Positions 53,103-61,649 of a stretch of 64,000 nucleotides of DNA are shown here, piece after piece; position 1 is the first letter of the stretch, and each line of letters begins with the position of its first letter. Made by a program: the position numbers and the translations under genes. This DNA comes from Desulfobacterales bacterium (GTDB taxonomy: Bacteria; Desulfobacterota; Desulfobacteria; Desulfobacterales; JAAELO01), in assembly GCA_024226555.1 (NCBI GenBank), contig JAAELO010000631.1, positions 17,710 to 81,709 on the forward strand. The letters run 5' to 3'. Below the pieces are notes generated by a model that was not told the origin of the DNA, did no database searches, and worked only from the letters and a program-made list of their open reading frames with translations.

Positions 53103-53903
53103 TTACCTGAAATATTTATAATTTAAATATTGTCTGTATTGCACAGGACTAATCAGATCCATATAACTCATATCTCTTAAAACGCGACGTATTTTTCTTC
53201 TATGTCTTTTTTTAAGATACCTGTTATTAAAAATTGAATGATGATATTTTCTTGGTGAAGGCAAAAAAAGTCCCATAAATGAACCTTCAGCAGCATTAAT
53301 TTGAATTGGTTTCTTTTTGAAATAGTACCTTGAACTTTTATGAACTCCATATATGTTTGGACCAAATTCAGCTATATTTAAATAGATTTCAAGAATTTGA
53401 TTTTTAGTAAACCTTTCTTCAAGTGCTTTTGTTATAAAATACTCTTTGAATTTTCTTACAAAATTTCTATCGTTTGATAGAAACAGATTTTTTGCAACCT
53501 GCTGGGTAATTGTACTTGCTCCATATAAAATTTTCTTCTTTTTTAAATTATCAGCAAATGCGTTATACATTGCATCAAAATTTATTCCATTGTGTTCAAA
53601 AAAAGTGCTGTCTTCACTAATTACTATCGACCAAAGTAGTCCTCTGTTAATACGTTTTATGGGAACCCAGACATGTTTTGGTTTTCTAACTTCTATTTTT
53701 TTTACAACTTTCTTACTTGCAATTGTTTTTATTTCACTGAATTTCATAGAATCTATATCGGGCATAGAATTTATTATAATAATCAATGAAACTGTTAATA
53801 CAGCTATGCAAAACCAAAATATGTATCCAGTTATCAGGCAAATTTTACGAATTAAATAGAATGGCTTAAGAAGGAACTTGAATTTATCTAACTTATATCT
53901 CAT
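53103..53903 (-). CDS. mtgA: Monofunctional peptidoglycan glycosyltransferase
   Basis: A 266-residue membrane-anchored GT51 enzyme that polymerises lipid II into glycan strands. A membrane helix lies at about residues 20-45. Catalytic motif I is S-E-D-S-T-F-F-E-H-N-G-I near residue 93, motif II is G-A-S-T-I-T-Q-Q-V-A-K-N-L-F-L-S near 128, and later E-I-Y-L-N-I-A-E-F-G-P-N and A-A-E-G-S-F-M-G-L-F-L-P match the family. No transpeptidase domain follows. It is convergent with the amidase; the two wall enzymes are adjacent but not in one operon. Confidence 0.93.
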   Translation of the reverse strand: MRYKLDKFKFLLKPFYLIRKICLITGYIFWFCIAVLTVSLIIIINSMPDIDSMKFSEIKTIASKKVVKKIEVRKPKHVWVPIKRINRGLLWSIVISEDSTFFEHNGINFDAMYNAFADNLKKKKILYGASTITQQVAKNLFLSNDRNFVRKFKEYFITKALEERFTKNQILEIYLNIAEFGPNIYGVHKSSRYYFKKKPIQINAAEGSFMGLFLPSPRKYHHSIFNNRYLKKRHRRKIRRVLRDMSYMDLISPVQYRQYLNYKYFR

Positions 53904-54004
53904 ATATTTCCATTTTTTTCTTAATTTTAAAATTTATTTTTTTTACAGTATAATTTATTAACTCGCAACTTTAAAACTAATTTTCTCAATTTTAATTTTA
54001 TTAA

Positions 54005-54133
54005 GGGAATCTCTAATAATTAGAATTTTTAATGAAATACAAGGCTGAGAAAAAAACAACGGGTTGATTTTACTATAGTTGTTTTTTTTGAAAAAGCAGT
54101 ATTTCGCAAAAAGATCAGTTATTAGAGGTTCCC
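54005..54133 (+). repeat. MITE-like element with perfect TTAA flanks
   Basis: A 129-base copy with ends GGGAATCTCTAATAATTAG and CAGTTATTAGAGGTTCCC. The interior has TTAATGAAATACAAGG, ACAACGGGTTGATTTTAC and CGCAAAAAGATCA. TTAA flanks it exactly (54001-54004 and 54134-54137). It is the clearest copy for judging ends and duplication. It lies in the 413-base gap between the divergent mtgA and XRE-cupin genes; the remainder of that gap is featureless A/T-rich sequence. Confidence 0.9.
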
Positions 54134-54316
54134 TTAAATAAAAAATATTTTTTGTTTTAAGCAAACATATGTTATTTTACCCGAATGAAAACATCTTTAT
54201 TAAAAATATCAATTCTTTTTTAATTATTTTAAATATTTATATTGATATAAAGCCAAACTAATGCTTTTATCGATTGAGTTTTTCTTTATTTTCTAAAAAA
54301 TAACGGAGTTAAAAAA

Positions 54317-54904
54317 ATGGATGTAAAAGATGAATTTGCAGCTCTGAATCTTGGAACTCAAATCAGACAACTTAGAAATCAACGTGGTTTTACTCTACAG
54401 AATGTTGCAGATATGACTGGCTTATCAAAACCGCTTTTATCTCAAATCGAGAACAATATTGCATCTCCTCCAATAGCTACTTTAATTAAAATTTCAAAAG
54501 CTCTTGGTGTTAAAATTGGTCACTTTTTTAAAGAATCAGATAAGAATGAAAAAATAGTTGTTGTAAGAAAAGATGATAAATATGTCATTAATAAAAGACA
54601 TCCTCACCAGGCTGCAGAGATTGGTTATTTTTATAAACCACTTGCATACCCTTTAGTAGATAAGCAGATGGAGCCATTTATTGTTGATATGCAAGAGATG
54701 GAAGACGATAAACTTGTATATAATAATCACGTTGGTGAAGAGTTTATCTATGTTATAAATGGTACACTTGAATTCAAATCATCAGGAAAAACAATTGTTT
54801 TGGAAGAGGGCGACAGTCTATATTTTGATTCTGTAATACCTCATGCTTTCAGAGGTTTAAATGCTTCTGCAAAGATTATTGCTATTCTTTACACACCAAA
54901 ATAA
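54317..54904 (+). CDS. XRE-cupin transcriptional regulator
   Basis: A 195-residue regulator with an N-terminal helix-turn-helix (I-R-Q-L-R-N-Q-R-G-F-T-L-Q-N-V-A-D-M-T-G-L-S-K-P-L-L-S-Q-I-E-N, residues 16-46) and a C-terminal cupin (about residues 120-195) with H-V-G-E-E-F-I-Y-V-I-N-G and E-E-G-D-S-L-Y-F-D-S-V-I-P-H. Such proteins commonly sense small molecules such as amines or sulfur compounds. ATG is preceded by AACGGAGTT. It is a single gene, bounded by a long inverted repeat downstream, so its target cannot be inferred from neighbours. Confidence 0.95.
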   Translation: MDVKDEFAALNLGTQIRQLRNQRGFTLQNVADMTGLSKPLLSQIENNIASPPIATLIKISKALGVKIGHFFKESDKNEKIVVVRKDDKYVINKRHPHQAAEIGYFYKPLAYPLVDKQMEPFIVDMQEMEDDKLVYNNHVGEEFIYVINGTLEFKSSGKTIVLEEGDSLYFDSVIPHAFRGLNASAKIIAILYTPK

Positions 54905-54967
54905 TCATATTTTATTTGACATAATAAACAATTGTTCAATATAACTAAACAGATCATTTATTGATTT

Positions 54968-55018
54968 TTCGAAAAAAAGCTTGTAACTTAAATCATCTCC
55001 TAAAAGCTTTTTTTCGAA
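54968..55018. terminator. Bidirectional hairpin between the XRE-cupin and SPOUT genes
   Basis: TTCGAAAAAAAGCTT (54968-54982) pairs perfectly with AAGCTTTTTTTCGAA (55004-55018) across 21 bases. Its own T7 and A7 runs sit inside the stem. It lies exactly between convergent stops at 54904 and 55025, consistent with a shared terminator. Confidence 0.7.
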
Positions 55019-55024
55019 TACATT

Positions 55025-55744
55025 TTACTTATTCTTAAACCACTCAATTTTACTCATTAATCCATGCAATATACTAACTTCTCTTTTGTCTAATTCAGAT
55101 CGACCATAAATCTTTCTAAATGTTCTCATTATGTGATCTGGATTTTGTGGGTCTAAAAATTCAATCTCTGAGAGAGTTTTTTTCATATGATCAAACAAGT
55201 TCTCAACTTCACTGTTTTCAGCAAGCTTTTTTCTCTTTAAGTTATATGACCCATTATTAATAATTTTACTGATTTCATATAAAACAACTGTTACAGAGTG
55301 TGAAAGATTCATTGATGTGAATTTTTCATCTGTAGGTATAGTAATAAAATGCTGACAAAGATCAAGATCATTAGTGCTTAAACCTGAATCCTCACGCCCA
55401 AATACAAGGGCAATTTTATTATCTTCGAACCTGTTAAATATATATTCAGATGCAGTATCAGGTGTAAAAAAATCTTTTCGGTATTTACCGTGTCTCACAG
55501 ACGTGCCTATTGCAATATTGAAATCTGAAAGTGCAGTTTCAAGATCATCAAAAACAAGTGCGTTATCTAAAAGGAACTCTGATTTTAGAGCCATTTTTCT
55601 TGCCTGCAAACCTAAGTGGTCAGCATATGGATTTACAAATATTAGGTTTCTTAAACCAAAATTCATCATAGCTCTACAAACAGAACCAACATTTAAATCG
55701 CCCTGGGGCTCATTCAAAACTACAAAAATATTATCAAGTGACAT
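55025..55744 (-). CDS. SPOUT-family tRNA/rRNA 2'-O-methyltransferase (TrmJ-like)
   Basis: A 239-residue RNA ribose methyltransferase with the trefoil-knot SPOUT motifs: N-V-G-S-V-C-R-A-M-M-N-F-G near residue 17, L-V-F-G-R-E-D-S-G-L near 112, and I-P-T-D-E-K-F-T-S-M-N-L-S-H-S-V near 130. The N-x-G-S-x-x-R-A segment and S-M-N-L-S-H-S-V fit the TrmJ/LasT type that methylates position 32 of tRNAs. A C-terminal helical extension follows. It starts four bases after the stop of the radical SAM gene upstream on the same strand, so the two are one transcript. Confidence 0.88.
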   Translation of the reverse strand: MSLDNIFVVLNEPQGDLNVGSVCRAMMNFGLRNLIFVNPYADHLGLQARKMALKSEFLLDNALVFDDLETALSDFNIAIGTSVRHGKYRKDFFTPDTASEYIFNRFEDNKIALVFGREDSGLSTNDLDLCQHFITIPTDEKFTSMNLSHSVTVVLYEISKIINNGSYNLKRKKLAENSEVENLFDHMKKTLSEIEFLDPQNPDHIMRTFRKIYGRSELDKREVSILHGLMSKIEWFKNK

Positions 55745-55748
55745 ATTA

Positions 55749-57626
55749 TTACAAACCTATCTTTTCATTATCTTCTGGAAATACATCGAAATAGTAATCC
55801 TCAGATGTTTTTTTAAACCAGATTTTTTGATCTTTAAATGAAGAGAAGCTGATAAAAAAATTATCCTCTGCATAATCTACAAAATCATCAATCCAGTTTT
55901 CAATATTATTATTATTTGTTTCTATATAAATGGCATCAAATAAATCTAATTTTTGAAGATCATTCATATTTGGCAATTCATTTTTATTCCACCAGAAAAC
56001 CTGTCTTTTCATTTCTCCGAAAAACCAAACATCACTCTTTTGTGAAACTACTGTAAATAGAACTGACCTGTTTCCACTTTTATTGTATTGCAATCTTAAG
56101 TCATTATCTAAAAATTGAGGTCTTTTAAGCATTATATTTTCCAGCATCTCTGTCGTACTTAGTTCATAGCTTGGCTCAAACATAATGACTTCAAAAGGTG
56201 TATAAGGGTTTTTCAATGAAACAACATTCAATACATCTAAAATATAATCAAAGTCTTTAATCTTATCTGAAAATATTACCTGATATGGGTTAGTAAGGTT
56301 TTCCGCAATCTCCTCAATTTTTTGAATCTCTCTTTTTGAGTTAAAAACTATTTTAGAAACATATTTTTCATCTGAAATATTAACAAAAACATCATTTTCA
56401 AATTGTTTTTTAGAATCTAAAGAAAGGTCAAGATCCGGTAGAGGAAAAAGAGCCATATCAAAAAGATTTTCGGTATTATCAATTGCAATAAGCATCTCGT
56501 CCCGTGAGAATGTTGGGGTACTAATAACAGTGTAAGGAGGTTCTTTCTCAAAATTTAATCCAAGTTTTTCACTGTTTTTCCTAAAATCAGTTCCAGGTAA
56601 TACTGATAGAGGAAAAACCTGTACATCTTCAAACATATTGTTTTCATTTATGAATAGAATAGAATTTTTAAACCCTTCATAATTATCTCCTGGTAAGCCT
56701 AAAATAAGATCTATCCTTGGTACGATATCTCTTTCTTTTAAAAGATTAATGCCTTTTATGAAAGATTTAAGATCAGTTTTTCTTTTCATAATTTCAAGAG
56801 CTATTTCATTAGTTGTCTGAAGACCTGTCTCAAAACCTGTAAACCCGGCTTTATTAAACAGGTTTGCATCTTCTGAGTCTATCTTATCAGCTCTAATTTC
56901 GCTATTTATTCCGACAATTTTCTTATTATTAATTAAGGATATTTGTTTTAGAAGTTTTTTTAGATCAGGCCTGATATTTAAAGATGGATCTAACAGATAA
57001 AGTTCCTCAACTTTGTTTTCGACTGCCCATTTTACGCTTTCTATAATCCTCTTTTCATCTCTAAATGATAATTTTGATCTGGATTTATTATAATAACAAT
57101 ATCCACATGTGTATGGGCAACCTCTCATTGTTTCAAGTAGCATCGTTCCGTTTATTTTAAAATCCAATATACCAGTTAGATATGGATCAATGCTCTCTTC
57201 GAACAAACATTTATTAGCAGGTTTTTCATCAATAATTTCACAGAATTTCTCTTCACCTTCCCCATAAACATAAAAATCAACATATTCAGATTTTGATAGA
57301 TTGTTGTCTTCTGTTATTTCTGGTCCACCGAAAATTACTGAAACACCTGTTTTTTTCTTAATAACTTTCGAAATATATTTTGATCTTTCAAGATTCCAGC
57401 TAAAAACTGTAAAACCAACTATATCTGGTTTACTTTCCAGAATAGTTTTGATTATTGCTGAATCTCCAAGATATGAAGATATTTTTTCATCTAAAATTGT
57501 TACAATATTTTTTCCATTAATATCATATGCAGTTTTTAGAGAAGCTGCTCCCATGGGTATATTGCCAGTTTTCATCCCATAATTTAATTTCTGTATTGGA
57601 AGTTGTACTAACAATACTTTCTTCAT
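55749..57626 (-). CDS. B12-binding radical SAM protein
   Basis: A 625-residue enzyme with an N-terminal cobalamin-binding-like domain (about residues 1-130, with D-I-V-G-F-T-V-F-S-W) and a radical SAM core. The iron-sulfur motif C-P-Y-T-C-G-Y-C-Y-Y (C-x3-C-x2-C) is near residue 170, followed by G-F-E-T-G-L-Q-T and R-I-D-L-I-L-G-L-P-G-D. The C-terminal 200 residues are a DUF4080-like extension of unknown role. The substrate cannot be told; such proteins do methylations and rearrangements. It is in an operon with the SPOUT methyltransferase gene, so RNA modification is one possibility. Confidence 0.9.
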   Translation of the reverse strand: MKKVLLVQLPIQKLNYGMKTGNIPMGAASLKTAYDINGKNIVTILDEKISSYLGDSAIIKTILESKPDIVGFTVFSWNLERSKYISKVIKKKTGVSVIFGGPEITEDNNLSKSEYVDFYVYGEGEEKFCEIIDEKPANKCLFEESIDPYLTGILDFKINGTMLLETMRGCPYTCGYCYYNKSRSKLSFRDEKRIIESVKWAVENKVEELYLLDPSLNIRPDLKKLLKQISLINNKKIVGINSEIRADKIDSEDANLFNKAGFTGFETGLQTTNEIALEIMKRKTDLKSFIKGINLLKERDIVPRIDLILGLPGDNYEGFKNSILFINENNMFEDVQVFPLSVLPGTDFRKNSEKLGLNFEKEPPYTVISTPTFSRDEMLIAIDNTENLFDMALFPLPDLDLSLDSKKQFENDVFVNISDEKYVSKIVFNSKREIQKIEEIAENLTNPYQVIFSDKIKDFDYILDVLNVVSLKNPYTPFEVIMFEPSYELSTTEMLENIMLKRPQFLDNDLRLQYNKSGNRSVLFTVVSQKSDVWFFGEMKRQVFWWNKNELPNMNDLQKLDLFDAIYIETNNNNIENWIDDFVDYAEDNFFISFSSFKDQKIWFKKTSEDYYFDVFPEDNEKIGL

Positions 57627-57824
57627 AATTATACCATATTTTATAATTTAATATTAGATGACAAGATGCTATTATTACTATTTAAAATTCATTGCAAGAT
57701 ATCTTTTTTTTAATAAATGATCCTTTAAACATCGTCAAATATTGTAATAGTCACTTTTTATATGTACAATAACAGAGTTATCTTAAATTTCATGTCCCAC
57801 TTCTTACTCTATTTTGGAGGTAAC

Positions 57825-58700
57825 ATGACCGAAATTAAAAGTTTATACAATGATATAATTAACAGCATGGGTGTGAAAGATCTTGAAATTCCACTTACTG
57901 CTGTAAAGATATTCAGGGATAAGAATTATCCTCCTGAAAACATAAAAAAATATATATTAGGTAATCTTACTTTAACAAGCTGTCAGGCTGCAAAACAAGC
58001 TGCGCTTGGTGATAATGTTTGTCTAAACAGAGATAATATTGGTTGCATTGCAGCAGCTATCACATTTGGACTTGTTGATTCTAATCAAAAAGAGCCAATG
58101 ACAGGTTCAAGGGTTTATACAGACATAATGAAAGATCAATCCGGTAAAGATAATAAATTTAAAGCACCGAGCCCTAAAGATTTTACAGATGGGCTTGTTT
58201 ACGCTTGTAAAGATGCTGGTAAACCTGATTTTGCATTGTTTGGCAGCGATGATTCAGGAAGGTATAAAGATGTTGAAACGGCTAAAAAAGCAATAAAAGA
58301 TATGTTAAAGCTGGAACCAGCCAATACTAATGCTGTTTTCTTTTATAATAAAGATTTAAAAGATTTTATAGAGCCCGATATAATAGTTTTAAGTGTTAGA
58401 CCAGTTGAACTAATTCGTTTGATCCAGGCTTTTCAATATATAACAGGTGAAAGGGTTACTTCCAGTATGGGTGGTATAAGAGTTGTAAATTCAGATCTTA
58501 TCGTTAGACCTTTTCTTGAACAAAAAATAAACATTTCATCCTATTGCTTAGGCGCACGCCTTATTGGGCAATACGATGCTAACAGGCTTGGTATGGGGAT
58601 TCCCTACAATGATTTCAAAGTCATTGCACGGGGTATGGTAGAATCAAAAACAGGCTTTCCATTTCATCTTTATCCTGGATCAGATGAATCAGCTATATAA
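57825..58700 (+). CDS. DUF169-family protein
   Basis: A 291-residue protein of the DUF169 family (COG2043), common in anaerobic bacteria and archaea. Its N-terminal part contains cysteines in L-T-S-C-Q-A-A-K, N-V-C-L-N-R and I-G-C-I-A-A-A near residues 55-80, which could bind metal or a cluster. ATG at 57825 is preferred because GGAGG at 57816-57820 is ideally placed; the frame is open from 57762. It is twelve bases before the cysteine desulfurase fusion, with AAAGGAAT between, so they form an operon. A shared sulfur or metal function is inferred from that pairing only. Confidence 0.88.
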   Translation: MTEIKSLYNDIINSMGVKDLEIPLTAVKIFRDKNYPPENIKKYILGNLTLTSCQAAKQAALGDNVCLNRDNIGCIAAAITFGLVDSNQKEPMTGSRVYTDIMKDQSGKDNKFKAPSPKDFTDGLVYACKDAGKPDFALFGSDDSGRYKDVETAKKAIKDMLKLEPANTNAVFFYNKDLKDFIEPDIIVLSVRPVELIRLIQAFQYITGERVTSSMGGIRVVNSDLIVRPFLEQKINISSYCLGARLIGQYDANRLGMGIPYNDFKVIARGMVESKTGFPFHLYPGSDESAI

Positions 58701-58712
58701 AGGAATTTTTGA

Positions 58713-60161
58713 ATGCTGAATAATTATACTAAAACTTATATCAATCAGATGTCCAGACGAACAGGCATTTATATTACAGAGCTTCATCTAAGGGTTCTGG
58801 AATATGCTCACAGTTACTACGAGGCTAATAAAGTTGGTCCTTTGTATGATAATATAGAAAAAAATACCGGGGTTACTAAAAATGATATCGATGAAATTTT
58901 CCCCCATGGTATTAACTCCGTTTATACATGGGTTGGAATTCCAATACATTCAATAGATGATTCATGTAAACCTATCGCAGATATCGAAGTTCCTGAAAAT
59001 GAAGCAAGAGATGTATATTTTGATCATAATGGTACAACTTATATACGAGATGAGGTAAAAAAATATCTTGTAGAATATTCAAATGGAAATTATGGCTATG
59101 GAAATCCTTCCAGTAGTACTTTTCTAGGTAAAAAAGCTTTTGAGCATGTTACAACAGCAAGAAAAGAGATCGCTTCATGTATGGGAGCAGATCCATCAGA
59201 AATTACTTTTACAGCAAGTGGGTCTGAGGCTAATAACCTTGCAATTAAAGGCATAGCTTTTAAATATCATGAGACTAAGGGACATATCATAACAACACAA
59301 ATTGAACACTCTTCTATTACAGAATCTGTACAGTTTTTAGGAATGCTTGGTTATGATGTTACCTTTATTGATGTTGATAACAATGGTCGTATCACTGTTG
59401 ATGCAGTTAAAGATGCACTAAGGTATGATACACTTCTTGTTGCAGCTATGGCTGTAAATAATGAAATAGGTACGATTAATCCTATAGCTGAAATTGGTGA
59501 AGTTTGCAGATTGGCTGAAATCCCATTTATTGTTGATGCTATTCAGGCCTTCGGAAAGATAGAGTTAAACCCTAAAGAGATGGGAATTTCCCTCATGTCC
59601 ATATCCGGACACAAACTTTATGCACCTAAGGGAATCGGTGCTTTATACATCGATAAAATGTTATCGATAGTTCCACTTGTTCATGGTGGAGGTCAGGAAT
59701 TTAACAGAAGGTCAGGTACAGAAAATGTTGGGCATATAATATCATTTGGTAAAGCTGCAAAGATTGCACATAAAGAGATGGATTCTGAATATAAAAGGCT
59801 TACTAAAATAAGGGACTATTTTTTAGAACAGCTTAAGGAAAAAGTTCCGGGTCATATTGTTAATGGATCTATGGAGGAAAGAGTACCTCATAATTTAAAT
59901 ATAGGTTTTCCTGGTATAGATAGTGGAACTCTTCTGATCAGCTTAAACAAGATTGGTGTATATGTATCATCCGGATCATCCTGTAGCTCTGGTAGCAAAG
60001 AAGGTTCTCCAATAATTAAGGCTCTTGGTGTTGATACAGAATATTACGGAACAATAAGATTTAGTTTTGGCCAAAAAACAACTAAAGAAGATGTTGATTA
60101 TCTATTCAAATATCTTCCAGACATACTTGAACAGATTAAAGATGACAAAGATAAGAAATAA
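58713..60161 (+). CDS. DsrC/TusE-like domain fused to a cysteine desulfurase
   Basis: A 482-residue fusion. Residues about 18-77 (T-G-I-Y-I-T-E-L-H... E-I-F-P-H-G... W-V-G-I-P) align with the DsrC/TusE sulfur-carrier core, but the family cysteine next to the conserved G-L-P is tyrosine (Y71); a lone C85 lies where the tail cysteine might be. Residues 100-470 are an IscS/NifS-type desulfurase: PLP lysine K301 in S-G-H-K-L-Y-A-P-K-G, D275, and catalytic C424 in S-S-G-S-S-C-S-S-G-S. The enzyme takes sulfur from cysteine to a persulfide. The attached domain may dock a sulfur acceptor or pass sulfur on. It follows a DUF169 gene. Confidence 0.88.
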   Translation: MLNNYTKTYINQMSRRTGIYITELHLRVLEYAHSYYEANKVGPLYDNIEKNTGVTKNDIDEIFPHGINSVYTWVGIPIHSIDDSCKPIADIEVPENEARDVYFDHNGTTYIRDEVKKYLVEYSNGNYGYGNPSSSTFLGKKAFEHVTTARKEIASCMGADPSEITFTASGSEANNLAIKGIAFKYHETKGHIITTQIEHSSITESVQFLGMLGYDVTFIDVDNNGRITVDAVKDALRYDTLLVAAMAVNNEIGTINPIAEIGEVCRLAEIPFIVDAIQAFGKIELNPKEMGISLMSISGHKLYAPKGIGALYIDKMLSIVPLVHGGGQEFNRRSGTENVGHIISFGKAAKIAHKEMDSEYKRLTKIRDYFLEQLKEKVPGHIVNGSMEERVPHNLNIGFPGIDSGTLLISLNKIGVYVSSGSSCSSGSKEGSPIIKALGVDTEYYGTIRFSFGQKTTKEDVDYLFKYLPDILEQIKDDKDKK

Positions 60162-60175
60162 ATAGTTTTTAAGTA

Positions 60176-61249
60176 TTATAATGGCTTAACTATTTCTGAA
60201 AAAAGGTTGTTATTTGTAGAGATAAGATTAAAATCATCTTCCATTACCCTGCTCATATCAATCACTTTTTTCCAGATGTTCATTCTATCTTTGTCATTAA
60301 AATCCATAAAATCATTTCTATCCGGAATCTTTTTATTTGGTAAAGTCTCTAAGAATTTTTCAGAAGGTGATATTAGAACCATCTTATCTAAAGTCTCTTT
60401 AAATGGTTTTCTGTATTTAAGTTTTTTATCAAGCCATCCTGGAACAATCCGATTTGAGTAGTGTGGGAAAAGTATTAAACCATCTGTATTTTCATATTTT
60501 AAGTCCATATTATAGTCGATACAACCACCGTCTCTGTATACCTTAGAATCAATTCTAACGCCTTCCATGACATATGGTATAGAACCTGAAGCAAGCAAAG
60601 CTTGTTTTAAATTATTTTCTGTAAGAGCAATTTTTTCAATGCCAAACTGATCTGAATTAAAAAAATCCGGATATAAACGCTTATCGTAAAAAAGAGCTCT
60701 TTTGAATAATAAATTCAAGAAGTCTCTATTAAGCAAATTTAAGATAAAAGCTATCGACAGACCTAATCCCTGTGTTATTTTATTAAATGATGAAACAGGC
60801 CATTTACATTCTGCTGTCATTATATTCAGTCTGAAGAATGGATGATTCAAAACATCGCGAGTTCCATTACTCAAAAAAGTATCAATAATATTTGCTGTCT
60901 CGCTACTAATGAATGAAGAGGTCCTGTTATCTTCATATGATTGACTTATATAAGCATTTTCAAATCTCTTAAATGATTCTTCAGAATCTTTGTTACAAAT
61001 ACATGCAAATCTGAATGTTGCTATGGATGATCCTATAAGAGGAAGAGGTTTTTTTCTTTCATTTAGCCACTGACCAAAAATTGCCCGGTCAAGATTTCTA
61101 AGAATAAGCCATTTGGGGCCACCAGCAGCACCTGCAACAACATCTATAAGTTCTTTATTAAAACCATTTTTATTGATTAATTCCCTTGCTTTATCTCCGG
61201 CTTTAATTGTTATAGAGTTTTTAAATTTCATAGTATTATTTCTGTTCAT
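60176..61249 (-). CDS. Patatin-like phospholipase
   Basis: A 357-residue patatin-fold hydrolase. The oxyanion loop reads A-G-A-A-G-G-P-K-W-L near residue 40, the nucleophile serine lies in G-S-S-I-A near 73 (the usual G-x-S-x-G with the last Gly as Ala), and the catalytic D in Y-R-D-G-G-C-I-D near 240. Family members hydrolyse phospholipids or other acyl esters with a Ser-Asp dyad. No signal peptide is present. Either M1 or an ATG six codons later could be the start. It converges on the desulfurase fusion gene and is separate from the tRNA genes. Confidence 0.85.
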   Translation of the reverse strand: MNRNNTMKFKNSITIKAGDKARELINKNGFNKELIDVVAGAAGGPKWLILRNLDRAIFGQWLNERKKPLPLIGSSIATFRFACICNKDSEESFKRFENAYISQSYEDNRTSSFISSETANIIDTFLSNGTRDVLNHPFFRLNIMTAECKWPVSSFNKITQGLGLSIAFILNLLNRDFLNLLFKRALFYDKRLYPDFFNSDQFGIEKIALTENNLKQALLASGSIPYVMEGVRIDSKVYRDGGCIDYNMDLKYENTDGLILFPHYSNRIVPGWLDKKLKYRKPFKETLDKMVLISPSEKFLETLPNKKIPDRNDFMDFNDKDRMNIWKKVIDMSRVMEDDFNLISTNNNLFSEIVKPL

Positions 61250-61355
61250 TTATTATTATTGATCTGATTTAAAAAAAATTGAATTATGGATGGTACAGGA
61301 TAATAATGCTTTTGTAATGAATTATTTTGATTAGCTATGGATTTTAATGAGTACA

Positions 61356-61391
61356 AAAACAAAAAAGGCTTACAATATAATTTGTAAGCCT
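61356..61391 (-). terminator. Intrinsic terminator of the tRNA-Leu pair
   Basis: On the minus strand AGGCTTACAA pairs perfectly with TTGTAAGCCT, followed by TTTTTTG and TTTTTG. It lies seven bases past the 3' end of the first tRNA-Leu. This is a strong Rho-independent terminator for the tRNA transcript. Confidence 0.92.
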
Positions 61392-61397
61392 AATATT

Positions 61398-61482
61398 TGG
61401 TACCGAAGAGAGGATTTGAACCTCCACGCCTTGCGGCACTAGATCCTAAGTCTAGCGTGTCTACCAATTCCACCACTTCGGC
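61398..61482 (-). tRNA. tRNA-Leu (anticodon TAG), downstream copy
   Basis: Minus-strand class-II tRNA opening GCCGAAGTGGTGGAATTGG and ending in encoded CCA. The anticodon arm CTAGA-CTTAGGA-TCTAG gives TAG, reading CTN-type leucine codons. The long variable arm (TGCCGCAAGGCG) is typical of leucine tRNA, and the T-arm has GTTCAAATC. It differs from its neighbour mainly by compensating changes in the anticodon stem and acceptor. Confidence 0.97.
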
Positions 61483-61498
61483 TAATTTTCAAATTTTT

Positions 61499-61583
61499 TG
61501 GTACCGGAGAGAGGATTTGAACCTCCACACCTTGCGGCACCAGATCCTAAGTCTGGCGTGTCTACCAATTCCACCACTCCGGC
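61499..61583 (-). tRNA. tRNA-Leu (anticodon TAG), upstream copy
   Basis: Near-duplicate of the adjacent tRNA-Leu, opening GCCGGAGTGGTGGAATTGG, with anticodon arm CCAGA-CTTAGGA-TCTGG and the same TAG anticodon; CCA is encoded. Sixteen bases separate the two, so they are one transcript from this side. The changes in stems keep pairing intact, showing a duplication under selection. Confidence 0.97.
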
Positions 61584-61649
61584 ATTTCCAAAAGACCTGG
61601 CTTTTATATGGATTTTAAGAATTAAAGTCAAGCATATTTTTATAGTTTT

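Noticed and set aside
53958..54164. 68-residue minus-strand frame
   Set aside because: It lies across a MITE-like element (54005-54133) with no ribosome binding site.
61397..61618. Plus-strand 73-residue frame over the tRNA-Leu pair
   Set aside because: It is antisense to two tRNA genes; its R-G-F-E-P-P-R-L text is the well-known spurious translation of tRNA complements.
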